Shown here in pieces: positions 44,873-53,576 of a DNA stretch of 64,000 nucleotides. The stretch is taken from the NCBI RefSeq assembly GCF_017883985.1, contig NZ_PRDG01000002.1:124001-188000 (forward strand). The letters are read 5' to 3'. How positions within the stretch are numbered: the first letter of the stretch is position 1; each line of letters starts with the position of its first letter. The DNA comes from Streptococcus oricebi. GTDB lineage: Bacteria; Bacillota; Bacilli; Lactobacillales; Streptococcaceae. Below the pieces are notes generated by a model, which had not been told where the DNA came from, did not search any database, and worked only from the letters and a program-made list of their open reading frames with translations. A program made the position numbers and the translations under genes.

Positions 44873-46080
44873 AACAAATGTTGATTGTTACCAAGGAAAT
44901 TTACCTACGCCATGTCAAATCCTGGAGCTTTCTGATGATGGTTTTGTCCCCTTTCCTCTTGTTTGCTTTATCAGGGGGAGTTGGATATTTAACTGCCAAG
45001 TCAAATTTTAAATCGGATGAGCTTGCTCTTGTTAGTGACGACCAGCAGGTCTTGTCAAACTTTTCAGATGACGAGACTTTTGTAGCATATAAGACGGAGC
45101 AGGAGGCTAAAAAGGCGGTTAAAGACAAAAAGGCCAGTGGCTATGTTTTATTAGCAAATCAGAAAAGTCAAATTGTGGCTACCTATCATGGTGATACCGG
45201 TATGAGTCCAACGCTTAAGACAAAATTGTGGGCCAAGCTCAATCAAGTACAGAGCCAGCTTAATATTAGTCAGGTCGGCTTATCGCAGGAGCAGGTCCAG
45301 GAGTTATCGAGGACTCCACAATTATCGGAAAAGATTAACCAGGCCAAGGAAAATAAAAAGACGATCCAGACCTTAGCTTTTATGGTGCTTAGTGTCTTGC
45401 TTTACTTTATCTTGTTGACTTATTCTGCTTTGACGGCGCAAGAGGTGGCCAGTGAAAAGGGGACTAAAATCATGGAAGTCGTCTTTTCTAGTATTCGTGC
45501 CTCCCAATACTTTTATGGACGTCTTTTAGGAATTTTTGGGGTAATTTTGACCCACCTTGCGGTTTATTTGCTCGGAGGCCTGCTTATCCTATTTGCATTT
45601 TCTGGTCAAGCAAGTTTCCAGAATATTCTCAAGTCCCATCCAGACTTTATGAGCCAATTAGCCAATGCTTTTTCTCTCAATACCCTAGCTTTCGTGGTTG
45701 TCGGACTCTGTATCTATGTTGCCCTATCCGCTTTTTGCGGCTCGCTAGTGACTAGGGCCGAGGACGCCAATAAGGCTATCCAGCCTGTTATGATGCTAGT
45801 CATGCTTGGTTTTATCGGTGTTGTTAGCTTAGGAAATATAGGAGATACCCTTATTATGAAAATTGGCTCCTATATCCCTTTTATCTCGACCTTCTTTATG
45901 CCCTTTAGGGTCATCAATGGCTACGCTTCTAGCGGGGAGGCTTGGCTATCATTGCTTTTGCTTTTGGCCTTTACTTTAGCCTTTATCGCCTATGTTGGCC
46001 GTATCTATGCAAGCTTGATTCTCCAAACCGATGATGTCGGCCTTTGGAAAAGCTTTAGAAGGGCGATTCGTTATCGTTAA
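44869..46080 (+). CDS. ABC-2 type permease (NatB-like)
   Basis: 403 residues. One N-terminal membrane helix (about 20-42), a large extracellular domain (about 45-165) and five further helices (about 168-385) give the NatB/ABC-2 layout. The motif SALTAQEVASEKGTKIMEV near residue 185 is characteristic of this group. It is translationally coupled to the ATPase gene through a four-base overlap. Confidence 0.87.
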   Translation: MKQMLIVTKEIYLRHVKSWSFLMMVLSPFLLFALSGGVGYLTAKSNFKSDELALVSDDQQVLSNFSDDETFVAYKTEQEAKKAVKDKKASGYVLLANQKSQIVATYHGDTGMSPTLKTKLWAKLNQVQSQLNISQVGLSQEQVQELSRTPQLSEKINQAKENKKTIQTLAFMVLSVLLYFILLTYSALTAQEVASEKGTKIMEVVFSSIRASQYFYGRLLGIFGVILTHLAVYLLGGLLILFAFSGQASFQNILKSHPDFMSQLANAFSLNTLAFVVVGLCIYVALSAFCGSLVTRAEDANKAIQPVMMLVMLGFIGVVSLGNIGDTLIMKIGSYIPFISTFFMPFRVINGYASSGEAWLSLLLLLAFTLAFIAYVGRIYASLILQTDDVGLWKSFRRAIRYR

Positions 46081-46176
46081 ATTCTATATGAGAAGCGGCA
46101 GGAATGTCGCCTCTTTTTGTTTTAGATGAGAAAATAGAGAAAATTCTAGTTTTTCTCTGCCTTTTTTGGGAAAAGG

Positions 46177-46185
46177 TGTTATAAT
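46177..46185 (+). promoter_or_regulatory. Extended -10 promoter of metK
   Basis: TGTTATAAT at 46177-46185. Transcription would start near 46192, exactly at the first base of the presumed SMK-like helix. The leader to ATG 46709 is then about 517 nt. Confidence 0.6.
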
Positions 46186-46191
46186 GAAAGC

Positions 46192-46708
46192 GTTAAAAGA
46201 GTCCCGAAAAGGCGACTGAAGAAGTGAGAAATGAGGAAAAACTTTGCTCAAACCTAAAGGTTTTCGCAGTGCGTTTATGCTAGCGACTTTGCTCGGACTA
46301 AAAGTCCGGCAAAGAACCTCCTTTATTCACGGTGATTTTGGAGTGACTTACTCAAATTTTGGGGGTTAATGGGGAGAAAGCTTTGCTTAAAGCTAAAGGT
46401 TATGCAGTTGGTTTCAGCTAGAAGCTTTGCTTAAAGCTAAAGGTTTTCGCAGTGCGTTTATGCTGGCGACTTTGCTTGGACTAAAAGTCCGGCAAAGAAC
46501 TTCCTTTATTCAAGATGATTTTGGAGTGACTTGCTCAAATTTTTGGGGTTAATGGGGAGAAAGCTTTGCTTAAAGCTAAAGGTCATGCAGTTGGTCTCAG
46601 CTAGAAGCTTTGCTCAAACCTAAAGGTTTTCGCAAAGAACCTCCCTCGCTTCGCTCAGTCGGTTCTTTGTAACTTTTTAACAAAATACATTAAAAGGGGG
46701 ACATAGAT
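46192..46708 (+). promoter_or_regulatory. SMK (SAM-III)-like riboswitch of metK split by inserted repeats
   Basis: The 5' part gttaaaagagtcccgaaaa (from 46192) carries a helix strand GTTAAAA and an anti-Shine-Dalgarno GTCCC (46201-46205). The 3' part has TTTGTAAC, TTTTAAC (46675-46681) and the metK ribosome site in AAAAGGGGGAC (46692-46702). GTTAAAA pairs with TTTTAAC and GTCCC with GGGAC (46698-46702), the arrangement of SMK boxes before metK in lactic acid bacteria. The normal core of under 100 nt is interrupted by more than 400 bases of tandem repeat. Whether it still senses S-adenosylmethionine is unknown. Confidence 0.6.
46241..46640 (+). repeat. 183-bp tandem repeat array in the metK leader
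   Basis: ctttgctcaaacctaaagg at 46242, its variant at 46425 and again at 46608 are exactly 183 bases apart. A half-unit motif ctttgcttaaagctaaagg at 46381 and 46564 has the same period. Two full units and a third start are present. Units hold gactaaaagtccggcaaag. The right end is a hairpin caaagaacc/ggttctttg (46632-46669). There is no coding potential. Confidence 0.85.
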
Positions 46709-47902
46709 ATGTCTGAACGGAAACTTTTTACCTCAGAGTCTGTATCAGAGGGGCATCCTGATAAGATTGCGGATCAAATTTCGGATGCTATTTTAGATGC
46801 TATTTTGGCTCAGGATCCAGAGGCCCATGTGGCGGCTGAAACGGTTGTTTATACGGGGTCGGTCCACATTTTTGGTGAGATTTCAACAACTGCTTATGTG
46901 GATATTAACCGTCTGGTAAGGGATACGATTGCTGAAATTGGCTATACCGATACTGCCTATGGTTTTAGTGCAGAAACGGTGGGGGTTCACCCGTCTCTAG
47001 TGGAGCAGTCGCCAGATATTGCCCAAGGGGTCAATGAGGCCCTGGAAGTGCGGGGAAATCAGGAGCAGGACCCGCTCGATTTGATTGGAGCAGGGGACCA
47101 AGGGCTCATGTTTGGTTTTGCTATTGATGAGACCGAAGAGTTGATGCCACTTCCTATCTCGCTCAGTCACAAGTTGGTCAATCGTTTGGCCAAGCTTCGT
47201 AAGGAAGGGGTTCTAAGCTATCTGCGGCCGGATGCCAAATCGCAAGTGACGGTCGAATATGACGAAAATGACCACCCAGTGCGCGTGGATACAGTGGTAG
47301 TCTCTACCCAGCATGATCCTGATGTAAGTAATGAAACTCTCCACCGAGATGTGATTGAACAGGTGATTAAGCAGGTCATTCCTGCCCAGTATTTAGATGA
47401 AAAGACTAAATTCTTTATCAATCCGACCGGTCGTTTTGTAATTGGAGGTCCGCAAGGGGACTCTGGTTTGACAGGTCGTAAGATTATTGTTGATACCTAT
47501 GGGGGTTACGCCCGCCATGGTGGAGGTGCTTTTTCTGGGAAGGACGCGACCAAGGTGGACCGCTCGGCTTCTTATGCGGCCCGCTATATTGCTAAAAATA
47601 TTGTTGCTGCTGGTTTGGCCAGAAAGGTTGAGGTTCAGCTGGCCTATGCAATCGGGGTGGCTCAACCGGTATCAGTTCGAGTAGATACATTTGGGACAGG
47701 CAAGGTTTCTGAAAGTCGCCTAGAGCAGGCTGTCCGTCAGATTTTTGACTTACGTCCAGCAGGAATTATTCAAATGCTAGACTTGAAACGTCCGATTTAT
47801 CGGCAGACAGCGGCCTATGGTCATATGGGTCGGACCGATATTGACCTTCCTTGGGAAAGGCTGGATAAGGTAGAGGCCTTGAAGGCAGCCCTAGAGGATT
47901 AG
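46709..47902 (+). CDS. metK: S-adenosylmethionine synthetase
   Basis: Makes S-adenosylmethionine from methionine and ATP. The 397-residue protein begins [20 protein letters not shown]. It has [10 protein letters not shown] near 130 and [16 protein letters not shown] near 270, all family signatures. The start ATG 46709 has the strong ribosome site aaaaggggga, which the riboswitch-like leader can mask. It is a single-gene unit with a terminator at 47910-47932. Confidence 0.97.
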   Translation: MSERKLFTSESVSEGHPDKIADQISDAILDAILAQDPEAHVAAETVVYTGSVHIFGEISTTAYVDINRLVRDTIAEIGYTDTAYGFSAETVGVHPSLVEQSPDIAQGVNEALEVRGNQEQDPLDLIGAGDQGLMFGFAIDETEELMPLPISLSHKLVNRLAKLRKEGVLSYLRPDAKSQVTVEYDENDHPVRVDTVVVSTQHDPDVSNETLHRDVIEQVIKQVIPAQYLDEKTKFFINPTGRFVIGGPQGDSGLTGRKIIVDTYGGYARHGGGAFSGKDATKVDRSASYAARYIAKNIVAAGLARKVEVQLAYAIGVAQPVSVRVDTFGTGKVSESRLEQAVRQIFDLRPAGIIQMLDLKRPIYRQTAAYGHMGRTDIDLPWERLDKVEALKAALED

Positions 47903-47909
47903 AATCATG

Positions 47910-47938
47910 ACCACTCGCTTAGCGGGTGGTTTATTTGT
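47910..47938 (+). terminator. Terminator of metK
   Basis: ccactcgc pairs with gcgggtgg (one G-T) around tta, followed by tttatttgttt. Confidence 0.75.
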
Positions 47939-48251
47939 TTGCTGTTTTTTTATGCGTTGCTTTATCCATTCTCAGAAAAAAGGTCAGCTAGAACGATAAT
48001 TTTGAGTCTTTATCTATATTTTTATGAGAGTGGGACAGCTCCAATAGTCTGGGAGACTATTGGAGGTTGTGAATAAAGCAAGCGTAAAGCGAAAGAATCT
48101 TTGACGCGGCTACTGCGTCTAGCGTATAAACCGAATGTGTTTCAGAAGTCAAAGACTTTTGTCTCGTCCTCCATCGGACAATCTAGGCTATTTGACCAGC
48201 CCTTCTTTTATAGAACACAGGGAGCGGAAAAGCTGGATTTTCCAATAAAGG
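47939..48251. repeat. Repeat-filled intergenic region, palindromic repeat copy 2
   Basis: The region holds no gene. At 48031-48066 a dispersed element contains a perfect hairpin ctccaatagtc/gactattggag with a tggga loop. An inverted copy lies at 25836-25892. A related start (tgggacaaaagctcc on the minus strand) forms the hairpin after murA. Further small hairpins (tctttgac/gtcaaaga, 48100-48156) follow. Confidence 0.6.
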
Positions 48252-48281
48252 TTGAGAAAGGTAGCTTATCTGTGGTATAAT
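48252..48281 (+). promoter_or_regulatory. Promoter of murA
   Basis: TTGAGA (48252-48257), 18 bases, TATAAT (48276-48281), with extended -10 TGG. Confidence 0.65.
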
Positions 48282-48323
48282 AAAGAGTATTCTTTGAACG
48301 AAAAAGCTTGAAAGAGAAATAAG

Positions 48324-49583
48324 ATGAAAAAAATCGTAATTAACGGTGGTCGCCCCTTACAAGGAGAGGTGACCATTAGTGGTGCCAAAAATAGCGTCGT
48401 TGCCTTGATTCCAGCGATTATTCTGGCGGATGAAGTGGTCACCTTGGACGGAGTCCCAGATATTTCTGATGTGGCTAGTCTGATTGACATTATGGAGGTC
48501 ATGGGGGCCAAGGTCAAGCGCTATGAGGATAGCCTGGAGATTGACCCTAGTCAGGTGAAAAATATGCCCATGCCCTATGGGAAAATCAATAGTCTAAGGG
48601 CCTCTTATTATTTCTATGGCAGTCTCTTGGGGCGTTTCGGTCAAGCAACGGTCGGCCTACCGGGAGGCTGTGACCTAGGTCCAAGACCCATTGATTTGCA
48701 CCTCAAGGCCTTTGAAGCCATGGGAGCTAAGATGAGCTATGAGGGCAATGCCATGCACCTAGCTACAGACCAGGCTGGACTCCATGGAGCAGTCATCTAC
48801 ATGGATACGGTCAGCGTTGGAGCAACTATCAATACCATGTTGGCTGCAGTCAAGGCCAAGGGTCGGACCATTATTGAAAATGCAGCTCGCGAGCCCGAAA
48901 TTATTGATGTAGCCACCCTCTTAAATAATATGGGGGCCCACATTCGGGGAGCTGGAACAGACATTATTACCATTGAAGGAGTTGACAAGCTCCATGGGAC
49001 CCGCCACCAGGTCATTCCTGACCGTATCGAGGCAGGGACCTATATCGCCCTGGCCGCCGCAGTCGGCAAGGGGATTCAAATCAATAATGTCCTTTACGAA
49101 CACTTAGAAGGTTTTCTTGCTAAATTGGAGGAAATGGGAGTCCGCATGACTGTCTCTGAGGACAGTGTCTATGTGGAGGAGCAAGCAAACCTAAAAGCAA
49201 TCAATATCAAAACGGCGCCTTATCCAGGCTTTGCGACCGACCTGCAACAACCCCTGACCCCGCTTCTATTAAAAGCCAAGGGCCAAGGGACCATCATCGA
49301 CACCATCTATGAAAAACGGGTCAACCATGTAGCCGAGTTGGCCAAGATGAGCGGTCAAATCAAGACGGATAAGAATAAGATTATCTATCAAGGACCAAAT
49401 GACTTGCAGGGGGCAGCCGTTAAGGCAACCGACCTGCGGGCAGGAGCAGCTCTAGTCATTGCGGGTCTTCTGGCCCAAGGCCAGACCCAGATTAGCAATA
49501 TTGAGTTTATCCTGCGGGGCTACTCCAATATCATTGAAAAATTGACCCAGTTGGGAGCCGACATTCGTCTGGTAGAAGACTGA
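48324..49583 (+). CDS. murA: UDP-N-acetylglucosamine 1-carboxyvinyltransferase
   Basis: First committed step of peptidoglycan synthesis: transfers enolpyruvate from PEP to UDP-GlcNAc. The 419-residue protein has the PEP-binding and fosfomycin-target Cys at 116 in [13 protein letters not shown]. It also has the start [23 protein letters not shown] and the conserved [13 protein letters not shown] segment. Streptococci have two MurA paralogues; which one this is cannot be settled from the sequence alone. Confidence 0.94.
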   Translation: MKKIVINGGRPLQGEVTISGAKNSVVALIPAIILADEVVTLDGVPDISDVASLIDIMEVMGAKVKRYEDSLEIDPSQVKNMPMPYGKINSLRASYYFYGSLLGRFGQATVGLPGGCDLGPRPIDLHLKAFEAMGAKMSYEGNAMHLATDQAGLHGAVIYMDTVSVGATINTMLAAVKAKGRTIIENAAREPEIIDVATLLNNMGAHIRGAGTDIITIEGVDKLHGTRHQVIPDRIEAGTYIALAAAVGKGIQINNVLYEHLEGFLAKLEEMGVRMTVSEDSVYVEEQANLKAINIKTAPYPGFATDLQQPLTPLLLKAKGQGTIIDTIYEKRVNHVAELAKMSGQIKTDKNKIIYQGPNDLQGAAVKATDLRAGAALVIAGLLAQGQTQISNIEFILRGYSNIIEKLTQLGADIRLVED

Positions 49584-49642
49584 GTCTTTGGCCCTTATTT
49601 TTCCAATGGATACATCGCAAGCTAAATCAATTTTAGCAGAAG

Positions 49643-49716
49643 GACTGAAACAAAGGTTTTCCTAGGCCGCTTGTAGAAGCAAATGCCTAGGCTGGAGCTT
49701 TTGTCCCAGTCTCTTT
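49643..49716 (+). terminator. Long hairpin after murA, probable terminator and repeat-family member
   Basis: gactgaaacaaaggt pairs loosely with gcttttgtcccagtc, and cctaggc with gcctagg, followed by tctcttttta. On the minus strand it starts gactgggacaaaagctcc, resembling the dispersed element at 48031. Confidence 0.6.
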
Positions 49717-49731
49717 TTAAAAAGGAAGTCT

Positions 49732-50283
49732 ATGAATATCTGGACCAAGTTAGCCGAATTTGCTTTTTTTGAGACGGACCGCCTGATTTTACGTCCCTTT
49801 TCCTATTGGGATGCGGCCGATTTTTATCAGATAGCCTCCAACCCTAGCAATTTAGAGTTCATCTTTCCCAGTCAGTCCAGCATTGAGGAAAGTCAGTATG
49901 TCATCGCTAATTACTTTATGAAAAATCCCTTGGGTATCTGGGCTATCTGTGAGCCTAGCACACAAAAGATGATTGGCTCCATCAAGTTTGAAAAACTAGA
50001 TGAAATCAAAAAAGAAGCAGAAATCGGCTACTTTTTACAAGAAAATTATTGGGGGCAGGGCTTGATGACCGAGGCGGTCAAGGAGCTCGTCTTTCTAGCC
50101 TTTAGAGAATTTGGTCTCAAAAGCCTGGTCATCATCACCCACCAAGAAAATAGAGCCAGTCAGCATGTCGCCCAAAAGGCCGGATTTTCACTCCACCGGC
50201 AGTTTAAGGGGAGCGATCGTTATACTCGAAAGATGCGAGACTACTTAGAGTTTCGCTATGAGAGAGGGGATTTTCATGAGTAA
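49732..50283 (+). CDS. GNAT family N-acetyltransferase (RimJ/RimL-like)
   Basis: 183 residues with the RimJ/RimL pattern FETDRLILRPFSYWDAADFY at the start, and the acetyl-CoA site with GYFLQENYWGQGLMTEAV (about 102-119). The C-terminal NRASQHVAQKAGF is also typical. It probably acetylates an N-terminal or small-molecule amine; the substrate is unknown. The stop overlaps the start of the spxR-like gene by eight bases. Confidence 0.88.
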   Translation: MNIWTKLAEFAFFETDRLILRPFSYWDAADFYQIASNPSNLEFIFPSQSSIEESQYVIANYFMKNPLGIWAICEPSTQKMIGSIKFEKLDEIKKEAEIGYFLQENYWGQGLMTEAVKELVFLAFREFGLKSLVIITHQENRASQHVAQKAGFSLHRQFKGSDRYTRKMRDYLEFRYERGDFHE

Positions 50284-51553
50284 ACACCAAGAGATTATAG
50301 CCTATCTAGAAAACCTACCTGTCGGAAAACGGGTCAGCGTGCGCAGCGTTTCCAATTTCCTAGGTGTCAGTGATGGGACAGCCTACCGAGCGATTAAGGA
50401 GGCTGAAAATCGTGGTTTGGTGGAAACCCGTCCTCGCAGTGGAACTGTTCGGGTCAAGTCCAAGTCTGTTGTCTTGGAGCATTTGACCTACCAGGAGATT
50501 GCCGAGATTGCCAACTGCCAGATTTTAGCTGGTCAGAGAGGTCTAGACAAGGAATTTAGCAAGTTTTCAATCGGGGCCATGACTGAACAGAATATCGGCC
50601 GTCATCTGACCGAGGGAGGCCTGCTTATCGTCGGAGATCGGACTGAAATCCAGCTTTTAGCCCTGCGCAATGGCAATGCTGTCTTAATCACCGGTGGTTT
50701 TGAGGTAGCAGAGTCGGTCCTAAGCCTAGCAGACAAAAAGCAAATTCCGGTCCTAAGGAGTAAGGAAGACACCTATACCGTAGCCACCCTCATCAATCGG
50801 GCCCTGGCCAATATGCAGATTAAGACGGACATTTTAACGGTAGAGCAAGTCTATCGCTCCAGTCATGAACATGGCTTTCTCAAGGACACCGATACCGTGC
50901 GGGACTATCTGGACCTGGTGCGCAAGAGCCGCTTTAGTCGCTTTCCGATTATTAACCAGCACCAGATGGTGGTCGGTGTGGTGACCATGAGGGACGCAGG
51001 GGACAAGTCTCCCTATACCACCCTAGACAAGGTCATGACCAAGAGTCCTTTTACTACTGGCCTCAACACGACTATTGCCAATATCAGCCAGCGAATGATA
51101 GCCGATGACTTTGAAATGATTCCAGTGGTTAGAAATAACCAGACCCTTTTAGGGGTCATTACCCGCCGGGATATTCTGGATCGGATGAGTCGGGAGCAGG
51201 TCTCCAGCCTACCGACCTTTAGCGATCAAATCGCCCAAAAGATAAGCCGCAAGGACAAGTCCTTCCACTTTGTCGTTGAGCCCTTTATGCTAGACACTAG
51301 CGGGGTCCTGTCCCATGGTGTTTTGACTGAGATTCTCAGTATCCAGACCCAGCAACTACTGGGGGCTAGCGGTAAGAGCCTGATGATTGAGCAGATGGCT
51401 CTCTACTTTCTCCAAGCTGTCCAGTTAGATGACAGCCTGGAAGTCCAGTCAAGATTGGTCCGGCGTTCTAGACGGATGGCCCTCCTGGACTTTGATATAT
51501 TCCTAAGCAAACAAGTGGTTGCTCGAGCAACCATTACCGTAAAAATTAACTAA
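50276..51553 (+). CDS. spxR: SpxR/YtoI-type regulator (HTH-DRTGG-CBS-CBS-hotdog)
   Basis: 425 residues. N-terminal helix-turn-helix (about 1-65, SVRSVSNFLGVSDGTAYRAIK), DRTGG domain (about 70-180), CBS pair (about 190-310) and a C-terminal hotdog domain (about 320-425). This domain order matches SpxR of S. pneumoniae, which controls spxA1 and oxidative stress or virulence genes. ATG 50276 (behind gagagggga) is preferred over the in-frame ATG six codons earlier. It is placed next to map, as in other streptococci. Confidence 0.9.
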   Translation: MSKHQEIIAYLENLPVGKRVSVRSVSNFLGVSDGTAYRAIKEAENRGLVETRPRSGTVRVKSKSVVLEHLTYQEIAEIANCQILAGQRGLDKEFSKFSIGAMTEQNIGRHLTEGGLLIVGDRTEIQLLALRNGNAVLITGGFEVAESVLSLADKKQIPVLRSKEDTYTVATLINRALANMQIKTDILTVEQVYRSSHEHGFLKDTDTVRDYLDLVRKSRFSRFPIINQHQMVVGVVTMRDAGDKSPYTTLDKVMTKSPFTTGLNTTIANISQRMIADDFEMIPVVRNNQTLLGVITRRDILDRMSREQVSSLPTFSDQIAQKISRKDKSFHFVVEPFMLDTSGVLSHGVLTEILSIQTQQLLGASGKSLMIEQMALYFLQAVQLDDSLEVQSRLVRRSRRMALLDFDIFLSKQVVARATITVKIN

Positions 51554-51565
51554 AAAGAGGTAGAC

Positions 51566-52423
51566 ATGATTACTTTAAAATCACAACGTGAAATTGACTT
51601 AATGGATAAGAGCGGAGATTTCCTAGCTTCCATTCACCAGGGCTTGCGCGAGCTGATTAAGCCAGGCCTAGATATGTGGGAAATCGAAGAATATGTGCGC
51701 AAGCGTTGTAAAGAGGACAATGCCCTCCCCTTGCAAATCGGGGTAGAAGGAAGTGTCATGGACTATCCCTATGCAACCTGCTGTTCCTTAAATGATGAAG
51801 TAGCCCATGCCTTTCCTCGCCACCAAAAGCTCCAAGAGGGAGACTTACTTAAGGTGGATATGGTGGTCGGCCTAGTCGATAAAAAGGAGCTAGATGTCTC
51901 CAAACTGGACTTTAATAATGTCGCCCAAATGAGACAGTACACCGAAAATTTCCGCGGTGGAGTAGCAGACTCTTGCTGGGCCTATGCAGTCGGTCAAGTA
52001 GCGCCAGAAACTAAGCGTCTCATGGAGGTCACCAAGGACTGCCTCTATCGGGGAATTCAGGCTGCCCAAGTTGGCAACCGTATCGGAGACATCGGGGCAG
52101 CCATTCAGGAATATGCCGAAAGTCAAGGCTATGGAGTCGTGCGTGACCTAGTTGGTCATGGAGTCGGCCCAACCATGCACGAGGAGCCTATGGTTCCCCA
52201 TTATGGCCGAGCAGGCCGAGGCTTACGCCTCCGTGAAGGCATGGTCTTGACCATTGAGCCCATGATTTCAACAGGAACCTGGGAGATTGATACTGACCTG
52301 GAGACCGGCTGGGCCCACAAGACCCTAGACGGTGGCCTATCCTGCCAGTACGAGCACCAATTTGTCATCACAAAAGAGGGACCAGTTATCCTGACTAGCC
52401 AAGGTGAGGAAGGGACCTACTAG
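51566..52423 (+). CDS. map: Methionine aminopeptidase type I
   Basis: Removes the N-terminal Met from new proteins. The 285-residue protein has GVEGSVMDYPYATCCSLNDEVAHAFP near residue 65, VGHGVGPTMHEEPMVPHYG near 195 and a late VLTIEPM with a metal-binding Glu. It is about 30 residues longer than E. coli Map because of an insertion at about 105-140 (LVDKKELDVSKLDFNNVAQM), which is normal in streptococci. Confidence 0.95.
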   Translation: MITLKSQREIDLMDKSGDFLASIHQGLRELIKPGLDMWEIEEYVRKRCKEDNALPLQIGVEGSVMDYPYATCCSLNDEVAHAFPRHQKLQEGDLLKVDMVVGLVDKKELDVSKLDFNNVAQMRQYTENFRGGVADSCWAYAVGQVAPETKRLMEVTKDCLYRGIQAAQVGNRIGDIGAAIQEYAESQGYGVVRDLVGHGVGPTMHEEPMVPHYGRAGRGLRLREGMVLTIEPMISTGTWEIDTDLETGWAHKTLDGGLSCQYEHQFVITKEGPVILTSQGEEGTY

Positions 52424-52543
52424 GACCTGACAGCACCAGTCTAGCCTTGTTTATCTCTGGCTAGCCCTTTATCTGAGACTTCCGTGTCTGGTCTGCTGTG
52501 ATGGTAAAACCAGAAAGGCAAGTCTCTTTTTCTATTTACAAGC

Positions 52544-53446
52544 ATGAAATATTATTTTGAAAAAATCAAGACCCATCCCTTTATCTCGGCCTTCATCAGC
52601 CTCTACCAGTCAGCAGAAATCGAGTTTACCAGTATTGCCCTGGCCTACTATCTCTTGATTTCTATCTTTCCAGTCCTGATGATTTTGGCCAACCTCCTTC
52701 CTTATCTCAATCTTGATTTGACAGACCTCCTGGGCTTTTTAAAGAATATCCTACCAGCTTCTTTCTATCAGCCCATCTCTCAAATTGTTAGCGATGTCTT
52801 TAGTCGACCTTCGACTGGACTTTTGAGTTTGTCTATCTTGTCGGCCCTATGGACCTTTTCTAAGAGCATGACCCTCTTACAAAAAGCCTTTAATAAGGCC
52901 TATGGAGCAGAAGAAGGACGGGGCTTTATCTGGGGGAGGGTGCTCTCTTTCATCATTAGCCTAGCCCTCCAGCTGGTCCTAGCCTTTAGCTTTTTCCTGG
53001 CCCTCTTTGGCCGAAGTCTCCTTCAAGTCCTCCATCGATTTTGGTCTTTTAACCAGGACTTTTACCGCTTTTTGCTAGAGCAGACCGAGCCTGGCCTCTA
53101 TCTCAGCCTCTTTTTATCCTTGGTCATGATTTACTATCTCCTGCCCAATGTCCGGATCAGCAAGCTCCGCTATGTCCTACCCGGTGCTAGCCTAGTTCTC
53201 ATCCTCTTTCTCAGCCTATCCAACCTCTTTGCCATCTATGTTTCTAGCTTTATGACAAGACTGGAAGATTTCCGCCTGCTGGGTTCAGTCGTTATCCTAG
53301 CCATCATGGTCTGGTTTATCTTTATCTCCAAACTCCTCATCATCGGAGCTGTTCTCAATGCCAGTTACCAAGTCTCCTGTGAAAAAGGCTTTGAAAGTCG
53401 CCAAAACAATTTCATTAAAAAATGGAAAAAGACTAGGAAGAAATAA
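52544..53446 (+). CDS. YihY/BrkB family inner membrane protein
   Basis: 300 residues with six membrane helices between about 30 and 275. It has the family patterns ALAYYLLISIFPVLMILANLLPYL and, near residue 100, SILSALWTFSKSMTLLQKAFNKAYG. The family was once misnamed ribonuclease BN; its function is unsettled. It is the last host-composition gene before the AT-rich island. The start ATG is preceded by an A/T-rich stretch without a good ribosome site. Confidence 0.85.
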   Translation: MKYYFEKIKTHPFISAFISLYQSAEIEFTSIALAYYLLISIFPVLMILANLLPYLNLDLTDLLGFLKNILPASFYQPISQIVSDVFSRPSTGLLSLSILSALWTFSKSMTLLQKAFNKAYGAEEGRGFIWGRVLSFIISLALQLVLAFSFFLALFGRSLLQVLHRFWSFNQDFYRFLLEQTEPGLYLSLFLSLVMIYYLLPNVRISKLRYVLPGASLVLILFLSLSNLFAIYVSSFMTRLEDFRLLGSVVILAIMVWFIFISKLLIIGAVLNASYQVSCEKGFESRQNNFIKKWKKTRKK

Positions 53447-53576
53447 AAAATATATAAATTTTCCTTAGTAACTTAATTGAAAAAACTAAAATAAGTGCTT
53501 TGTTGTGGTATAATAATTTTAGTTTTATATGTTAAAAAGGTATAATAATTATATTTTTGTTAAGAAGGGGTATAAT
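53447..53576 (+). promoter_or_regulatory. Left edge of the AT-rich island with extended -10 promoter
   Basis: DNA composition drops sharply right after the yihY stop codon. TGGTATAAT (53506-53514) is an extended -10 element. Transcription would start near 53521, too close to ATG 53529 for ribosome binding there. This favours the TTG start at 53577, which has aagaagggg upstream. Confidence 0.55.

Noticed and set aside
46192..46708. CRISPR array
   Set aside because: The repeated units are 183 bases with no short repeat-spacer alternation, and no cas genes are nearby.
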